From Otis tarda (Eukaryota > Chordata > Aves > Otidiformes > Otididae): a stretch of DNA of 64,000 bases. A program made the position numbers and the translations under genes. How positions within the stretch are numbered: position 1 is the stretch's first letter; each line of letters opens with the position of its first letter. The notes beneath the pieces are model-generated. The model did no database searches, was not told the origin of the DNA, and saw nothing but the letters and a program-made list of their open reading frames with translations. Below are positions 47,200 to 61,565 of this stretch, one piece after another. The stretch covers positions 24,541,001-24,605,000 of the forward strand of contig CM048552.1 in the NCBI GenBank assembly GCA_026413225.1, read 5' to 3'.

Positions 47200-50100
47200 A
47201 ATAATATTAGATAGTAATAAAATATTTTCACTGAAGACTGAACAACTCAGAAGTTGTAATTTTTTTCCTTTTGGTGGTAAGTATTGGTACAATCTTCAGT
47301 GGCATATAAGAGAGAATATGAGAATATAATCATCACATATATTGTGAGAATAAAATCACACATATCACAAATATATACTATATAGCATAAAAAGTAAATG
47401 CGAAATTTCTTTTAATTGTAATCTCTTAGCTCACTATCATGACTAATGTAGAAGACGCAAATCTTTGAAGTATTCAAATACTTGGAGGACGATGGTTATA
47501 TGGAAAGGAGTGGAGCAATCATAACAGGGAAAAAAGGGGATAATTTTAAACTTTTTAATCTGAGACTTGAACATTCTGTCCTACCGAAGGAAAATATTGC
47601 AATACAGAATTGTTTAACAGGGAACTACTAATATTTGTTATAACAGGTCCACTTGCTAATCATTGAGTTAGTCAATCATGTAAGTAAGCTAGTGTTTGTG
47701 TCATACAACCCTCATTAGACTGCTGAAAAATTTGATAACTCAGATGCCCACTTTTTGTTGAAAGTCTTTTTCCTTTGTTGACATACTCCTAGATTTTAGA
47801 ATTTTATACTAATTGTGCTTAGTATTTTATACACTTTTTCTGAGTTTTCTTTATGTCAAGCACTGTAAGGATAGTGTTCACTCATTAAATTGCAAGGAAA
47901 AAATATTATTTCATTGGGTAACTTTATTATTTAAACCAACTGAATAATCTCTTTGTGAATGAAATTCAACACAGCATAATAAAATCTATATATCAGCCTG
48001 CACAGCCTTTAAAATCCAAGCATGAAGTCCAATTCTTGGCTTTAATTTCTGGGCTGTAGAAAATGGTGTAGAAACGGTATTGGAGACAAAAGGCAAGGAA
48101 TAATCCTCCTTCCACACCTTATAAACACAGCATGGGCAGAGGCTGTCTTTTCACCTGTCTTTTCTTACACATGCTGGATCTGGTAGCTGCTGAAAACAGC
48201 ATCTCTCTTGCAATAGATTAGCTACCCCCACACTGCCCAGTGACCTGACACAACACGGGCACTCAGCAGAGATCTTCGTCCTCTTCTCTTCACATCTGTT
48301 GGTTCTGTGCTTCCTCTTCTTGAAAGTGGGGACTGTAGCATTTATTTCCTTTGTAAAACTTTTGAGATCTAGGCACTGGATTTTGATATCATTATTCATG
48401 AGGTGTTTATTCTCTAACTGGCCTGTCATCAGGAGCTTGCTGGAGTTTCCTGCTACTCAAGACTGAGTTCTGGAGTTTAAATTCCTAATGACAGCTGTCA
48501 TGTCCTCTTTTTTGAGCCTACTCTAAGCAAAGTCATTGTTTTATTTTTCCAGAATGGAGTAATATCACTTTCTTGTGTGTGTCTTCTCATAAGATGTAAA
48601 TTCTGTATTCAGTTAATATTAAATTATGGGCTCCATCCACAAATCACATCTTCCCCAGCAGCTTAATGAAATAGTGCAGCCCAAGAATGCAGGATCTGCA
48701 TTTTCGTGTCCATTTATATTCCTTCTGTTTCTTTCCCCTAATTATTTGGTTACCACTCTGATGCTGAACAGTAAACATTACAGACAATTGATATAAATTG
48801 TCAAAGAAGTTAGACACAACTAAAAAGGAGGGGAAAAAAACAACTAAACCTAATAAAATTAAACTCTGAGGCTTCATACTTCTTAGTTCAATTTCAGTGT
48901 CTTAAGAAGGAGAGAACAAGATGTGAAAAGAATATTAAAGCAAATCACATAACAGTGAAAGTATTTTCCTTTGTCAAACTGAAAAAGACACCCTCACTTT
49001 CTGGCTAAACATAACTGAGTAAGTATGATGTAACTAAAAATAAATGGAACTATGGTTTTCTCTCTAGATCTACATGTTGTTACTGTATGGTCTTATAAGA
49101 AAAGAAAATCTGTTTAAAATTACTTTCAGGAGATGGATTACTACAAAAAAAAATCTACATATAACTAAAAGCCGTGGAGAAAGTTCTGATTGAAACTTCT
49201 CTTGGTATTTAGTTTCCTAAATATAGACATTAGAGACCCTCAGCTAGCCCTCCTGGCCTCCAGCTGCCTCTTCAGAAGGACACAGCTTTCCTGTATGGCT
49301 TGTGTGCTATCCACAAGTATCCTGAATACCTAAATTCTCATTATCTAACTATCCAAAAACATCACCAAATATACATATTCAGACAATAGGTTTTTTTTCT
49401 GTCATGTTCTTCTCACTTTGAAAGCTTGTTTACACGGGTACATTTTACGTATTGTAGATTATATTGATTTGCTTGACAACAGTCTGTGAATGTTTTTAGA
49501 GCCAGTTGCACACAACTGTGAGTAATATGTGTCCAATACTCATGCACATAAAATAAGCCATTTGTGACCCCAAGTCATCTAGATACACTTAATATATGAG
49601 ATATTACTGCGAAAAATCAGGCCCACAGGGAGTTAGTCTGGGACTGGTGTGCATTGTGCTGGATGCAAGATTCAAGAAATATTAGAAAGGATCATCTTGA
49701 AGATCATCCTTTGTTCCAAAACTTTTTTATTTTCATTTAACTCTTTACATATGTATTATTTATTTTTAACTCTCCTGTAAAGGAAAAAAATTCCAAATTA
49801 TTTTTCACTTCTTGTTTTTTTATCTTATTTAAAGAAAGGATCAGACATAAAGCAGTCTTTTAGTTATTTTTACACAGATAACAAAACTTCCATTTACACT
49901 GAATGTTAAGCCAAGTACTCAGACTATATTGTTGAATCTTTAACCCCATGATAAAAACATAGTCTTGTTTCTGAATGCATTGGGAACCTGAGTTGGCCAG
50001 TGCTGGCTGATCCAGATGCACATGCTAGAGGAAACCTGTTGACTGCTTTTAATGTCAGGTTGAAGCCCACAGGTGAAATAAGGAATCTTGGAGCTTTTTG

Positions 50101-50262
50101 TCTCAAAAACAGAACAGTTTTGCAAGTAATATATCTCCAACTTCTAGCTATCAAGTATCAATAGAACATTAGCTTGAAAAGTAGATTTGTCATCCTCAGG
50201 TTGCAGTTTCGCTTCTAATTCAAGCAAAACACACAGGAAAGTACAGGCACTGAGCTCTTGGC

Positions 50263-50286
50263 TTTTTTTTTTTTTTTTTTTTTTTT
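50263..50286. repeat. T24 homopolymer
   Basis: A run of 24 T. On the minus strand it would read as a poly(A) tail, but no retroposed gene is recognised beside it. Confidence 0.9.
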
Positions 50287-53200
50287 GGTAAGGTAACTGG
50301 AATACAGAACTTGCATGACTAATTTTTCTCTATAGAATTACAATGCTTCCTACATGATGGGAGGTTTTTTTTGTGCTCAATATGTTTACGTTTCAGCGTG
50401 GTGACAGTGACTAGGCAGCTGAATCAGCTGAAGCCAGGAATCAGTCACCATGGGTAGCATGTTTCCTGGGAAACATGGAGTATTTGTCCTGCAACTTCAA
50501 GAAAGCAAATAATGCTCAGAGCATCATTAACTTTCAGTTTGTGATTTCTGCCCCCCAAAGGGCCCAGTTCAACAGCTCTCTCTCTGAGTAGCACTTATTC
50601 ATATGAGTAAGTCAATTACTTTCTAGCCTTCTGTTAAGTACTTCTCAAACAGATGGCCCAGCTGAGGATACAGGTACTTAAGACATGTTTTCATACATGC
50701 CAGGTGTCAGTGGTGTATAAATCATAGAAACTTGCAGGTCCTCAAAATCTTCTCAAAGACAAATCTCTTCCCTAGCTGCATGACCAAAAACCCCGCCTTC
50801 CCAGCTGCTTCCTCCCATAAGCAGGGATACCAGAACTCGGGCAGGCACTTACCAGCATTTACTGGTTTGAATACATGGATTTTTTCTTTAAGCTGAGTTT
50901 TAATATTTTTCAAATTTTATGCAGAAAATAAGCAGTATTCCTGTACTGTTCCATGCAAATCCAGTAGTGCATGGCACAAAAAATAACCTGACACCCTACA
51001 CAGTCCAATCCTCTTCATAAATTAACTGAATTCAATTTTAAAAAGTAATTAGGGTGCTCTCCTCCTCCCATTATTCCCATTGGAATGCATAGCTAGAATT
51101 TCAGTCAATTACTAGACTCTCCTTCAAGTAGTTTGTCTCGGTTTTTTTCCCAACTATTGTGTTCATTTTAAGTCATATGGCATTTGAAAATGTTTCTTAC
51201 ATTATTTCAAGAGCTGGACTATTTGCTGAAATCTCAAGCTCAATTAAAAATAAAGAGGAATTTTTAATACACAGTCTCAAGGGGAAAAAGAGTTCGAATA
51301 TATTACAAGAATTAATTTTGAAGATTCAAATCCATAAAATAATAAAAAAGAACACAACCTTATATTATTATTAAAAACTAATTGGATTATTTCTTAGGGC
51401 ATGACTTATGATTTTAAATGGTTCTGAATTGTCTACCTTATTACTGCCTTCAAAATTGCTGCAAGGAATAACTGAGTATGAAATACAAGCATCTAAGGCT
51501 TTTCACTTCAAACTACAGGGCTGCTTAGACTAAAGCAGGATTCAAGATGTGGTACATTCCCTAATATTGTGATGAGAATATCTGAAAGAATTAAGTTGGA
51601 GTGCATGTATCCTGACAGATCATATTTTCTGTTGAACAATGTTTAATCCTTGCTAATTCAAGTAGCGTGATGGCAGGGGGATACCTATGTATCAGGAGGT
51701 GTCAGTGCCCATCCCCTTCCAATCAGGTTGCAATTATGATGCTGATAGGGAAGAAGAGGGCACCAACCAGTTCAAGAGCTGCTCCTCTTCCCTTATCAGA
51801 CAAAACATGCTCCACATCAAGCTGTGTAAATGGGAGACAACATTCAGTTCCTTTAGGCTGTCTCCCTCCTTATTCAGCTCACTCCTGCTCCTAACAATTA
51901 ATTTATTGGTTTGGGGAAAACAGCTCCATGGAGATAGTTTCTTAGCAAATGACATTTAGAGTAGCCCTAATGAATTACACTAAATATCCAGTTCAGAAAA
52001 GCAACTACAGGCCAAGCTAGTGATGGAAGTACAAATGACACTTTTAGGAATATTCTTTCTCCTTTTTGTGGCCTCTCTTGGGCATTGAAATCATAAGGAT
52101 TTTCAGAGAATTAAGCAAATGTCACCCCCAGTTAAGCTCAATGAATTCACCTTTTACATTGGAAGGTCAGATCCCACTGGACTAAGTCTTTACTTGAGGT
52201 GGAACATTTGAAAAATAAGCACAGAATTTCCTTCCAGAGCGATACCTCAAATACTTCAGTACTATGTAGGAGTCTGAGAAACAGACTGGCATGAGCATGT
52301 TACTAATTAGATAATAAAAGGGAGAAGGAAAAATCTTATCATCTTCATACTTGGACAAATGCCAAACGCATTCCCAATTAAAAAAGAAAAAAAAGCCTAT
52401 CAGTAACTCATACTGAAATTTTAATTTATGCCTGTAAGCACTCATGGCAGCATACACAGACTTGCCTGTTTGTCTTGTGCTGTTTCTCAAGCCATGTCTG
52501 GTAACCACGGGGATGTTTTGAGATTCTTGTTGAGGAGTGGGAATTGTTGGCACTGAATTCTGCAAGCCTTCCACCGTAGTGATCACGGTTCCTGCATTCA
52601 TGAAGATACATCCTTTGAAAAAGCACGACTGCAAAAGATTGACTGTAGTCAATCAATTCAGTGAACTTTCTATTATAGCTCCTCCCTTTGCTCTCTTCTT
52701 GTGTAGTTTGAGATTCTCTCTCTCCTGGTTGCTGCAATTATTTTCTATTAGCAATAAGTCTTGCTTAACGTAAGGCACCAAGAATTCAACCTCATCTGTC
52801 GTGGCACTAGATCACTTGCCTGCTCAGACACCGAGGCTTCTCTTTATCCCAGATCGGCATAGTCGCTTTCCCAACATGAATTATACCTTTACAGTTTACA
52901 GTAGTTCCTAGGCAACTGTGTTGAGCCTTCTCTAATTTGAAGAGACAGGCTTTTAGGAGGTGTAGCACTATTTATATAGAGAGGAACCTAACTTTTAAAA
53001 GTTCTTTATATGCACCTTAATCTATTTCTGAAGAACTTAGTAATGATTTCTTCATTTATCCTCATAAATTAAAGTTCAGAAGAACAGGAAAAACATTTCA
53101 AGAGAAAAAAAAAAGAAAGACAAAAAAATTCATTTTCCTTTCTGCTTCAGAAAGCAATGAAAAAGGAAGTGCAACAGGCCTCTAGGTGAAGAAGAGAGAA

Positions 53201-53662
53201 ATAATCCTCTGTTGTTTAACCTGCAGACTAAAAAGTTGTGGAAAAAAAAAAATCTGGGCAATCAGAATGTCTCAGATATAAAGGGGTTACTTGTAGCATG
53301 TAAAAGTTCTACTGCTTTCCATTGCATCATTTTTTTTTCTTAGAAACTTTGGGGTAAGCGTTGTGGGGCTCAAAATTTTGTAAGATCATCTCAAATCACT
53401 ATTACGTACTCTTGTACTACAGGTGAAAAGCTTGCTTGAAGGCGCTATGTTAAGCAGGCACACTGCAGAAGTAAAAGCACAAAAAGAACAAGAATCAGGT
53501 TAAATCTTCATTAGTGCTTATGCTGTCTTGATAAACTTGATCTGCACTGACTCACTACCTGACTGTTTCTTACAGTCAAAAAGAAAGTATGGGACAAATT
53601 CCTTAACAAAATAAAACCCTAAGTTGTTAATTATTTCCCTCTTCACTCTATGTATTTGTTTC

Positions 53663-53700
53663 TTAAAAAAAAAAAACAACCACCACAAAAAAAAAAAAAA
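53663..53700. repeat. A-rich low-complexity tract
   Basis: Two long A runs are separated by CAACCACCAC. It is a simple low-complexity sequence. Confidence 0.85.
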
Positions 53701-54979
53701 CACCAAACACACAAGGTTTTTTTTAGAACAGCATAGAGAAGAAAATAAAATAGAGATCTACTGTGAAGTCATCAGGAGTCTCTGCATTAATTTATATCAA
53801 TATCAGTACTGGAAGAGAGAGAAACAAGAAATAAAGGTTTGTGGTGAATAAATATTGCTTGAGCCTACAAACAATCAATTTCAATGGGAAGGCTTTTATA
53901 TGTGTTGATGACTAAAAGCAAATGCTAGAATAGTCAGGCTGAAACTGAATGCTAATGTTCCCTGGAAAAAAATCTAAGACTTAACTCCACTTCATGTTGC
54001 ATTCCTGGTGTAGTAGCCAAAGCCACCAGTGAATTGTATGAAGAGTTCAGGTATGTAAGAAACGCGTATCTTGTGGTGCTTGTCAGAACACTCCTGGCAA
54101 ATGGAAAATGCCAGTTCATCAAAACCTAAACTCTCGATGGTAACACATGTTCTGTCTTCAACAAGGACAGAAATGAAGGTCAAAGTGGAGAAAAGAGAAA
54201 CACAATCCTTCCTTTGGCATGAAGCAGTCAAGAGCTCCAGAGCTAGGGCTATTTAACTTAGATGTCATAAAGTGAATTTCAAATCTGTTTCTCAATCAAA
54301 TAAATCAGAAAATATATTTCAAGAAACAGATGCAAACATTCATGAGGCAGACACCTGTCCCAAAAGGAATCATTTAGGTTTAATATGACAAGCCATCACA
54401 TTTCAATCAACCCAGTCTGCTGATTAAGTTTCCTATGATACAAAAAGGCTATTTATAAAAATAGTAAAATCTAATATTTTTATTTTAGAGAACTCCATTT
54501 CCAGCTAACCTACACTTTCCTGGAGAACTTTTAGCTTGTATATCTGTGTACTACAATGACAACATTTTAAGTAAACCATGGGGAAAAGAGCGAACAAGAA
54601 AAGCAAGTAAATCAGAATTCAGTATACACTCAAAAATCTCCCTTGCACACTTGAACACCCTGCATACCCCTCTATATATATGTACTTCTACAGCTTTGAG
54701 TACTAGAGTTTCATTAAAGTTTCCTATCTAGCCCCTGGTGCATAGAAGATCAGGTTTTAAATGTGTCTCAAATAACATGAACAGTCAGAAGAGCTATTAA
54801 GCTGCCTGGGATGTTGGACTGTAGTCTTAAATGACAGCTTGTGCTCTCAGCTTATGTTGAATAAACACAAGCTGAAATGCCAGAGCCCTCAAAGTTGAGC
54901 CCACAGCAGTCCACGTTAAGATAATTAAGTTTACCTTCCTCTGTACATGTAATTTTATTAGAGTCCAGAGTTCTAGAAA

Positions 54980-54984
54980 TAGAC
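54980..54984. repeat. Target-site duplication, left copy (TAGAC)
   Basis: TAGAC lies directly before the TG of the solo LTR and is repeated exactly at 55607-55611 after its closing CA. Confidence 0.87.
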
Positions 54985-55606
54985 TGTGATGGTTTAGCCT
55001 GAATTACCACACAGTTTCTCGCTCACCCTCCCCTCCCCAGTGGGATGGGGGAGAGAATTGGGAAGGAAGGAGAACTCGTGGGTTGAGATGAAGACAATTT
55101 ACTAAAATAACATGGGAAAACTACAATAATAACAGAATATAAGGATATTAAAATATAGAAAGTGAACAATATATGTTTTCTCACCACCCGATGTCCCAAT
55201 GACCAATACAGCCCGTCCCAAGCAGCTATCATGGAAACAAAACTGAGCGGCAAGCAAAGGAGCAAAAGGGAGCCAGCAAGGTAGAGGGAACGATGCCAGC
55301 AAACGAGGAGGAAAGATGGATGCCAGGAAGGCAGATACCCACCCTGGCCTGCCCCCACTACTGAGCATGACGTTTATGACATGGAATGCTCTCTTTGGCG
55401 AGATTGGGTCAATTATTCTGTCTGTCTTTCTCCCAGCTTCTTGAATCTGCAAATTAGCGAGACTTGGAAAGCAGGACAGTGTCCTTGGTTTCATTCACAA
55501 CAACTCATATCATCAGGGTGTTTATCAACATTCTTCACACACAAAATCCAAAACATACCAGCTACTGAGAGGAAAAATTAACTCCATCCCTGCCAAAACC
55601 AGGACA
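54985..55606 (-). mobile_element. Solo LTR of an endogenous retrovirus (ERVL-like), 622 bp
   Basis: It opens TGTGATGGTTTAGCC and closes CAAAACCAGGACA, with a perfect 5-bp duplication. The minus strand therefore begins TGTCCTGGTTTTGGCAGG, the start of a well-known group of avian ERVL-type LTRs. It is shorter than the LTRs at 3.2 and 61.4 kb and lacks their GC-rich repeat core, though its ends resemble theirs. Small open frames on both strands (up to 130 codons, minus 55102-55494) are within the LTR and not genes. No canonical AATAAA is seen where expected; a variant AGTAAA occurs near 55102. Confidence 0.88.
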
Positions 55607-55611
55607 TAGAC
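55607..55611. repeat. Target-site duplication, right copy (TAGAC)
   Basis: Exact copy of 54980-54984. It marks the right end of the LTR insertion. Confidence 0.87.
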
Positions 55612-58199
55612 TTTGGCTAAGGAAGCAAAGAAAGACAACTTAAGAAGTAAACAAAGACATAATTTTGAACTAATGTAGCTGTTCTCAAAGGTGACTTGTT
55701 ACAGAGCTTCATATTCACAGTCACTTAAGAAATTACTACTAGTGCAGAAAAAAATCTTGTAGATCAGAATTTTTAAGAGCAGGCAGAAAGTCAGCAATGT
55801 GCTATACTGATTCCCAAGATGCCTATGATAGAGAAGATATCAAAATTTAACAGCTGCAAAGACTGTATAAAATCAAAGAGGGGAAAAAAAATGACATAGA
55901 AGGTGGCAAACGTTCACCTTGGCAACCATCAAGTCCACAGACTACAGAGTCTTGAAAGAAAGTTGGGAGGGGGAGGTGTCTGCATACATTTCTTTATCAT
56001 TAAGATCATTTTAAGCTATTGTGTATAATGTATTCTTTTCATTTGAATTTTTATAAACAAGCAAATAAATTGGTTAAAGTTTTGACACTTTAGCCAGAGC
56101 TTTCTGCAAATTTCTCTACATGTCAAAGAAATAGGGGGAAAAAAAGGAAGAAACATAAGAAAGAACAGATTTAATGATCTCCACATAACAGGCTGACTTT
56201 CCAATAGAACTGAAAAAACAGACAGCTAAAAGAAGCTGATTGGCAAAGCAGAGAGCACTTGTCAGAAGAAGAGGTAAACACGATCATAAAAGGACACAGA
56301 TGCCATTGGCAATGGTAAGAGATGGGGAAATCAGTAGGTTTCATTAAAATGAAATTTAAAGATTCCTTCTTCCCCTTTAGCTCATTTTTAATACTTCATA
56401 CACATGACAAAATATAAGGCAGAAATACAAACTGCATCCATCAACAGAAGGGCATGACTGACAAGCATGAGAGAGAAGAGAGATCACAAGTTTTAAGAGA
56501 AATTTCCGTTCTCGTGAGACTTCTCATGAAAGAATAGATCTAAAAACATGTAGAAACATTAGGAAGCAAGATATTAGGTGCTCATTTAGTCCCTTCGGAA
56601 GCATGAACTGGAGCCTGGGCCTGGTTAGTGAGTGCAGAATGGAGCCTTTGATGGTCGATGATTACCTGGGCTACCTACAAACAAGCTCTTTAGTAGGAAT
56701 AATTTTATTTTCCTTTTTTTTTTCTTTCATATTACAAGTTTCTGCATCTCTACTCTGTTTCATCTCTGAATATTCTTCCATTTAACCTCAAAACCCTTGA
56801 ATTTCTCACACAGCTTCTTTCCAAAACAACCACATTCTCCAAACAGCTTGTAAAGCCAAACATAGGAGACCAACTATGCCCAATTTAAATAATGCAGCAC
56901 ATAAAATAAGTTGGGAGTTCTGAACTGATCTCTTGTCAGCTGGATAAACAAGCTCCTTCTCAGCCAGTGTAGAAAATCAGACAGCTCTGAACTGTTAGCC
57001 AGCAGGTAACACCAAGCACAGGGTTAAAAAGTAGCTGTACCTAGGGCTCAGCTCCCTAACTGGCCACTGAATCCTTAAGGTATGCATGCGTATGGAGCAG
57101 AATGGCAAGACACCTAATGATTTTGTACCTTTATTTTTACAAGACAGAAGCTGTAGTGCTAGTACTGCTCACCTGTCCCATAAGAGCTGACTGGCTGGAG
57201 CATTCACTTCATGACTAGGTGAACCCCATGCCTGAAGGGATCCAAACCGATGTAGGACATTACTTGTTTTCTTTTGAAACTGGGCTACCATCAGCCAGGA
57301 ATGTAAAACCACTGCAGCTAGAAAAGCAACCAAGGAGAATCACTGCAGCTCAGAGGTTAGGAATTTCATCTGGAGAAATGGCAGAGGTGTGTTACCATCT
57401 TAAGCATAGATATAAAGCTGTAAAATCTACTGTACTTACAGCATTTTTCAAGTTAGAATAATTCAGAAAAAAAAACCAGCATCTAACCATTCTTATAAAC
57501 ACCACCAAGAGGGAAACTTCTCCCAAATAATTAGCCTAAGGCATTCACTTGACTTTAAAGATTGCCTCTTCTTTAACACTATCAAGAGGGAAAGATAGGC
57601 AAAATGAACAAATAAAAAAAAAAAAAAAAGGCATAGCAACTGGGATAGGTGAGAGATCCTAGGAAAGTTTCTAAAATGCAAGCATCAGTACAAATACAGT
57701 AAGACTAATAATAATAATAGAATTCTACATTCAAAATGCCCTTCAGAGAAAGTGAAGGAGACGATCTCCTGTAGCAATTGCAAGTCGTATCACAGTGGTA
57801 TCTCAGCATGTACCAGCGGCTTATTTAACAATAAGCAAAGTAGAAGAATCTGCTTATAAATATCACTTTCTGAAAGGAAGTTGTTTGGATTTATGGTTAG
57901 GGCAGACGCAGAATTAATTCAAGATCTTTTCTTCTAGTCAACAGTCTCCAAACCTCTCTTCGTGCATTCATTCAAACAGCTGATAAGCTGATGCAACAGA
58001 TGAACCCCTCCCTCTCACCGACCCACCGACCCACCAACCCACCAACTCTCCCTCTCCCTCTCCTTCTCCCGTTTGGTTATCTATGAAAACTGAATTCTCT
58101 TTCTCTCTCCCCTTAACAAGTAATTAATTGGGCATTTTTTCCCTGCCCTGCTGTCTCTTCTTTCTCCATACAAGACTAAAAGCAGTAAAAATACACCAT
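55612..58199. other. Unique DNA without recognised genes
   Basis: Nothing at family level. Open frames are at most 80 codons. It contains an A16 run near 57614-57629 and the C-rich simple repeat at 58005-58070. Confidence 0.6.
58005..58070. repeat. C-rich simple repeat (ACCGACCC)n and (CCCTCT)n
   Basis: About four copies of an 8-base ACCGACCC/ACCAACCC unit lie between CCCTCC and CCCTCT pyrimidine repeats. The strong strand asymmetry could give a triplex or an i-motif-like structure. It lies about 130 bases from a CR1. Confidence 0.8.
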
Positions 58200-58422
58200 T
58201 CATAGAATTATAGAATCATAGAATCATAGAATGGTTAGGGTTGGAAGGGACCTTTAAAGGTCATCTAGTCCAATCCCTCTGCAAGGAGCAGGGACATCTC
58301 CCAACCAGATCGGGTTGCTCAGAGCCCCATCCAACCTGGCCTTGAATGTTTCTAGAGATGGAGCATCTACCACCTCTCTGGGCAACCTGTGCCAATGTTT
58401 CACCACCCTCATTGTAAAAAAT
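58200..58422 (-). mobile_element. Short CR1 LINE 3' end
   Basis: A 5'-truncated CR1 of about 220 bp on the minus strand. It consists of the end of ORF2 and the 3' tail with three repeats of ATTCTATG (58200-58230). The sequence is nearly the same as the 29265 copy in this region, so it is probably the same subfamily. Confidence 0.93.
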
Positions 58423-61396
58423 TATGTCAATAAGCCACTCATTCATGTCTAAAGACAAACTCCTACTGTTGTGCCCACTAACTACAACTAGTTGGGAAGC
58501 CATTGTTTCCTCCTTTCCCTGATGTGATACATCGGATGTATTTCTGCACATTCCATTTAATCTTTAATTGTGTGTCAATCTCCAAAGCCACTCTCATTTC
58601 CTACATAGGTTTTGATAAAAGCAGGATTGAGCTCAACAAGCAATCCCCAGTCTCCACAACCCTGCATAAGGTGTGCTAAGATGTGGAAAGCTATTAAAAT
58701 TAATGATAATAAGTCAGTCTCCTGCTGCTTTACCAATATCTGGCAGGGAACAACAAACATTGCCGAGATGGTGGTCATGACAACCAATATACTGGCTCTT
58801 GCCCAGTTTCTAAGGCTTTGGAACTAAATGCTGTTGAGCTGATATAAAACGCCAAGACTGATGTGGCCATTTGTTCTGGTTGTCAACAAATCTTTTCTTC
58901 AAATACATCACTACAGCTGACTCATGCTACTACTGTAGTTCATCCTGTATTACATGTCTTCAAAAGGCCTAACAGAATTGTAAAAAGCAGCAAATGCTTC
59001 AGAAAGAATTGCAAGTGCCATGCTTATAGGATGTTTATTGTAGTAGAGAATAAATTAAAGCTTTGGTTCTTCACAAATTCTGAACGTAAGAGATATATAA
59101 AAGTGTGATGTTTCATTGTTAAGTGACAAGACAGACCAACCTTACCAAAACTCATTCACTGGATGTTTACTGGGAAGCGCCCACACTAGTTCTTTTTAGA
59201 TATCTGTCTTTAAACTGTGCTGAATTAAACAATTACTTACAATATTTAGCAGATACAGATTCAGATCTAGATCATTTCTGATCCATCCAGGCTGGGAAGT
59301 GACGTATCAGTGGTATTTGCTTTGATGTATTTCAGAATTTTGGTGTTTAGATCCACTTCTATTTCATATAAATATTTGAGGCTTAACAAGTTTTGGGTTT
59401 TTTTTCAAACTCATTTTAGTCCTTTGCTCAGAGAAGAGTCATAAAGAGTGAATAATCACTGGGTCAGAAGGAATGCTTACCCAACCTAAGAAAATAATTC
59501 TTATTCTGCTTTCGATAAGAAGTTAATCCAACACAAATTTCACAAGCTTTTCCCCATTATTTCAGCTGGTATTTATTACCTGCATAAGAGAAGCCTTCTT
59601 TCCTGACAATATATAAGTTCAGAGTAATAAAGAGTAGATGTGACTAAAATAAACTACCAAGTAATTTTTAATGCCATGTAAAAGTGTCTTACTTGTACAG
59701 TCAGCTTTTTTGTATACAAAGGACTTTAAGGGGATTTGGGAGATGAAAATGTCAGCATGCATCGATGAAGATGGAGTCAGAATAAAGCGAATGAAATGTA
59801 TTTTCTTTATATCCTGATACACATCCTAGAATGAAAAAGATAGCTAATTAGTAATTATTTCTTCCAGAAATCTCACCAATTCACAAATATTGGATACTAA
59901 GGAGCCAATAGTAAACCCCAGGAAGCATGATAGAGAACAAGCTTGGCTGTTACTCCTTTAGATTCCTCTTTCCAATAATCCTTTCTACAAAAGCACTGCA
60001 TAACAAACATTAAAGAGCATTTCCAAAAATGAAAGCTTGCTGGCTGTTTAAGGAAAAGTTCCTGAAAGACAGTTCCATGAAGATTTATTTGATATAATGA
60101 ATACTGATATAAGATCAATTGGTTTTTACCTCTCACAAACACATTTGTATTCCATGCAGAATCCTTGCAGACTTGTCTCACCTCCCTTGGTTCCCATTTC
60201 TCAGTAATGCAGTAGCACATGTTCACTTTTCCACTTACTATAGTTGTAGTGACCCTAACATCCCCGAAATGCTTCTTAATGTTAACATAGTTTTCCAGGT
60301 ATGTCTTACAACATGTAGAAACAAGTCTGTGACATTGGAATGAATGTTTCTGAAACTATTCTGGACTACAGTTTTCACGCAACTATCTGCAATTGCTGGG
60401 GACTCAATGACTCTGATGTTACAATCCAGTTCTCTATTCAATATATGCAAAATATGCAAAACTAAAGACCATATAATGGATGTGAGTAACATAAAACAGG
60501 AACACTATGACGCTATAGTCAAGTGGGATATCAATTTCAAAGCTAGTAAATATCTCTTAGTGAAACTCCCTTCTTTCCTGAAGCAGATAAGAAGGAGAGG
60601 GTTGTAAATGTATTTACCTTCACCATCCAGTTTAGAAGTTTTTATTACGTCGTCTTCCATACATGCTTCTTGACATCCCTGTCACTGCTTGTCTTGGTAG
60701 GAGTACAGATCAAATCCAAACTGACCTACTAAAGCTTTTACTTCCTGTATTTCAACAACATAGGCAGCATCGCATTCTCTATGCTGTTCAAATCCTCTCC
60801 AACCATTACACGTTTAGCTGCAGTCTGAATGTTATCAGTCTTCCCCAAAATTATTTAAGCTGATCCTGCATTAAACTGTATTTACATAGACAAATATCCA
60901 GTAACATTTTTGATGCACATACTTGCCACTAAAGTTACGGTAGATTAACAGTAATATTAATGGAGCATCACTTGAATGTTTTTGCTTGCAGAAGTCTCGT
61001 GTATTGTTCCATATGAATCAGGTATGTCAGCTTTCATGTACACACTAAATCCATGGGAATGGCATGTGAACACTTCGTCCATCTGTCACCTGCCCCACAT
61101 TGATTTTGTAATAAATCTGAACCTCCATCTGCATCATCAGACAGACCAAAACACTCCTCCATTCATGGTTACAAAGTTCCCTCTTATCTTCTGAATAGTG
61201 TTTAGGATTTCACCTTGAGAAGCCCAAGGGGGCATTGGTTTAAGGTACATATAATGTAGGGCTTTCTATCAAATGAAAGAGAATTGCATTTTTACCCAAA
61301 TGATGTTTATCTGCTTAACAAGTTTTGGAACTGGCTGTAAATATACCTGTTAAGGAATAGGTATTGCTTCTGGAACTATATTCATCTGCCACATTC
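58423..61396. other. Unique DNA without recognised genes
   Basis: No gene or repeat recognised. Frames are up to 109 codons (minus, 59897-60226). Overlapping frames on both strands at 60119-60607 are unrecognised. Confidence 0.6.
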
Positions 61397-61557
61397 TGCT
61401 GGGTTTGTGTAGCGGGGCAGGGGTTACAGCGGCAGCTTCTGCGAGAAGCGGCTGGAAGTTTCCCCTTTGTTTGGTGGACACAGTTGGCTCCAGGACAGAC
61501 TCACCGCTGGTCAGGGCCGAGCCAATTGGTGACAGTGATAATGCCTCTGTGATAACG

Positions 61558-61565
61558 TATATAAG
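61558..61565 (+). promoter_or_regulatory. LTR TATA box (TATATAAG)
   Basis: It follows GATAACG and a CCAAT box about 35 bases upstream, the same arrangement as in the copy at 3.2 kb. It would place the U3/R boundary about 25-30 bases downstream. Confidence 0.75.

Larger units (their letters stand above)
42201..54979. other. About 12.8 kb of unique AT-rich DNA without recognised genes
   Basis: No gene or interspersed repeat is recognised. It contains the diverged tandem duplication at 45970-46300, a short minisatellite at 46712-46765, the hairpin at 47170-47199, a T24 run at 50263-50286 and A-rich runs at 53663-53700. Overlapping minus frames at 52182-52737 (156 and 103 codons) match nothing I know. 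Confidence 0.6.

Noticed and set aside
52182..52737. Overlapping minus frames of 156 and 103 codons
   Set aside because: A possible exon was considered, but neither translation is recognisable, the longer frame runs through a T-rich low-complexity stretch (a run of Phe), and no paired splice sites stand out.
55023..55494. 111- and 130-codon minus frames
   Set aside because: They lie wholly inside the solo LTR at 54985-55606 and have no retroviral protein features.
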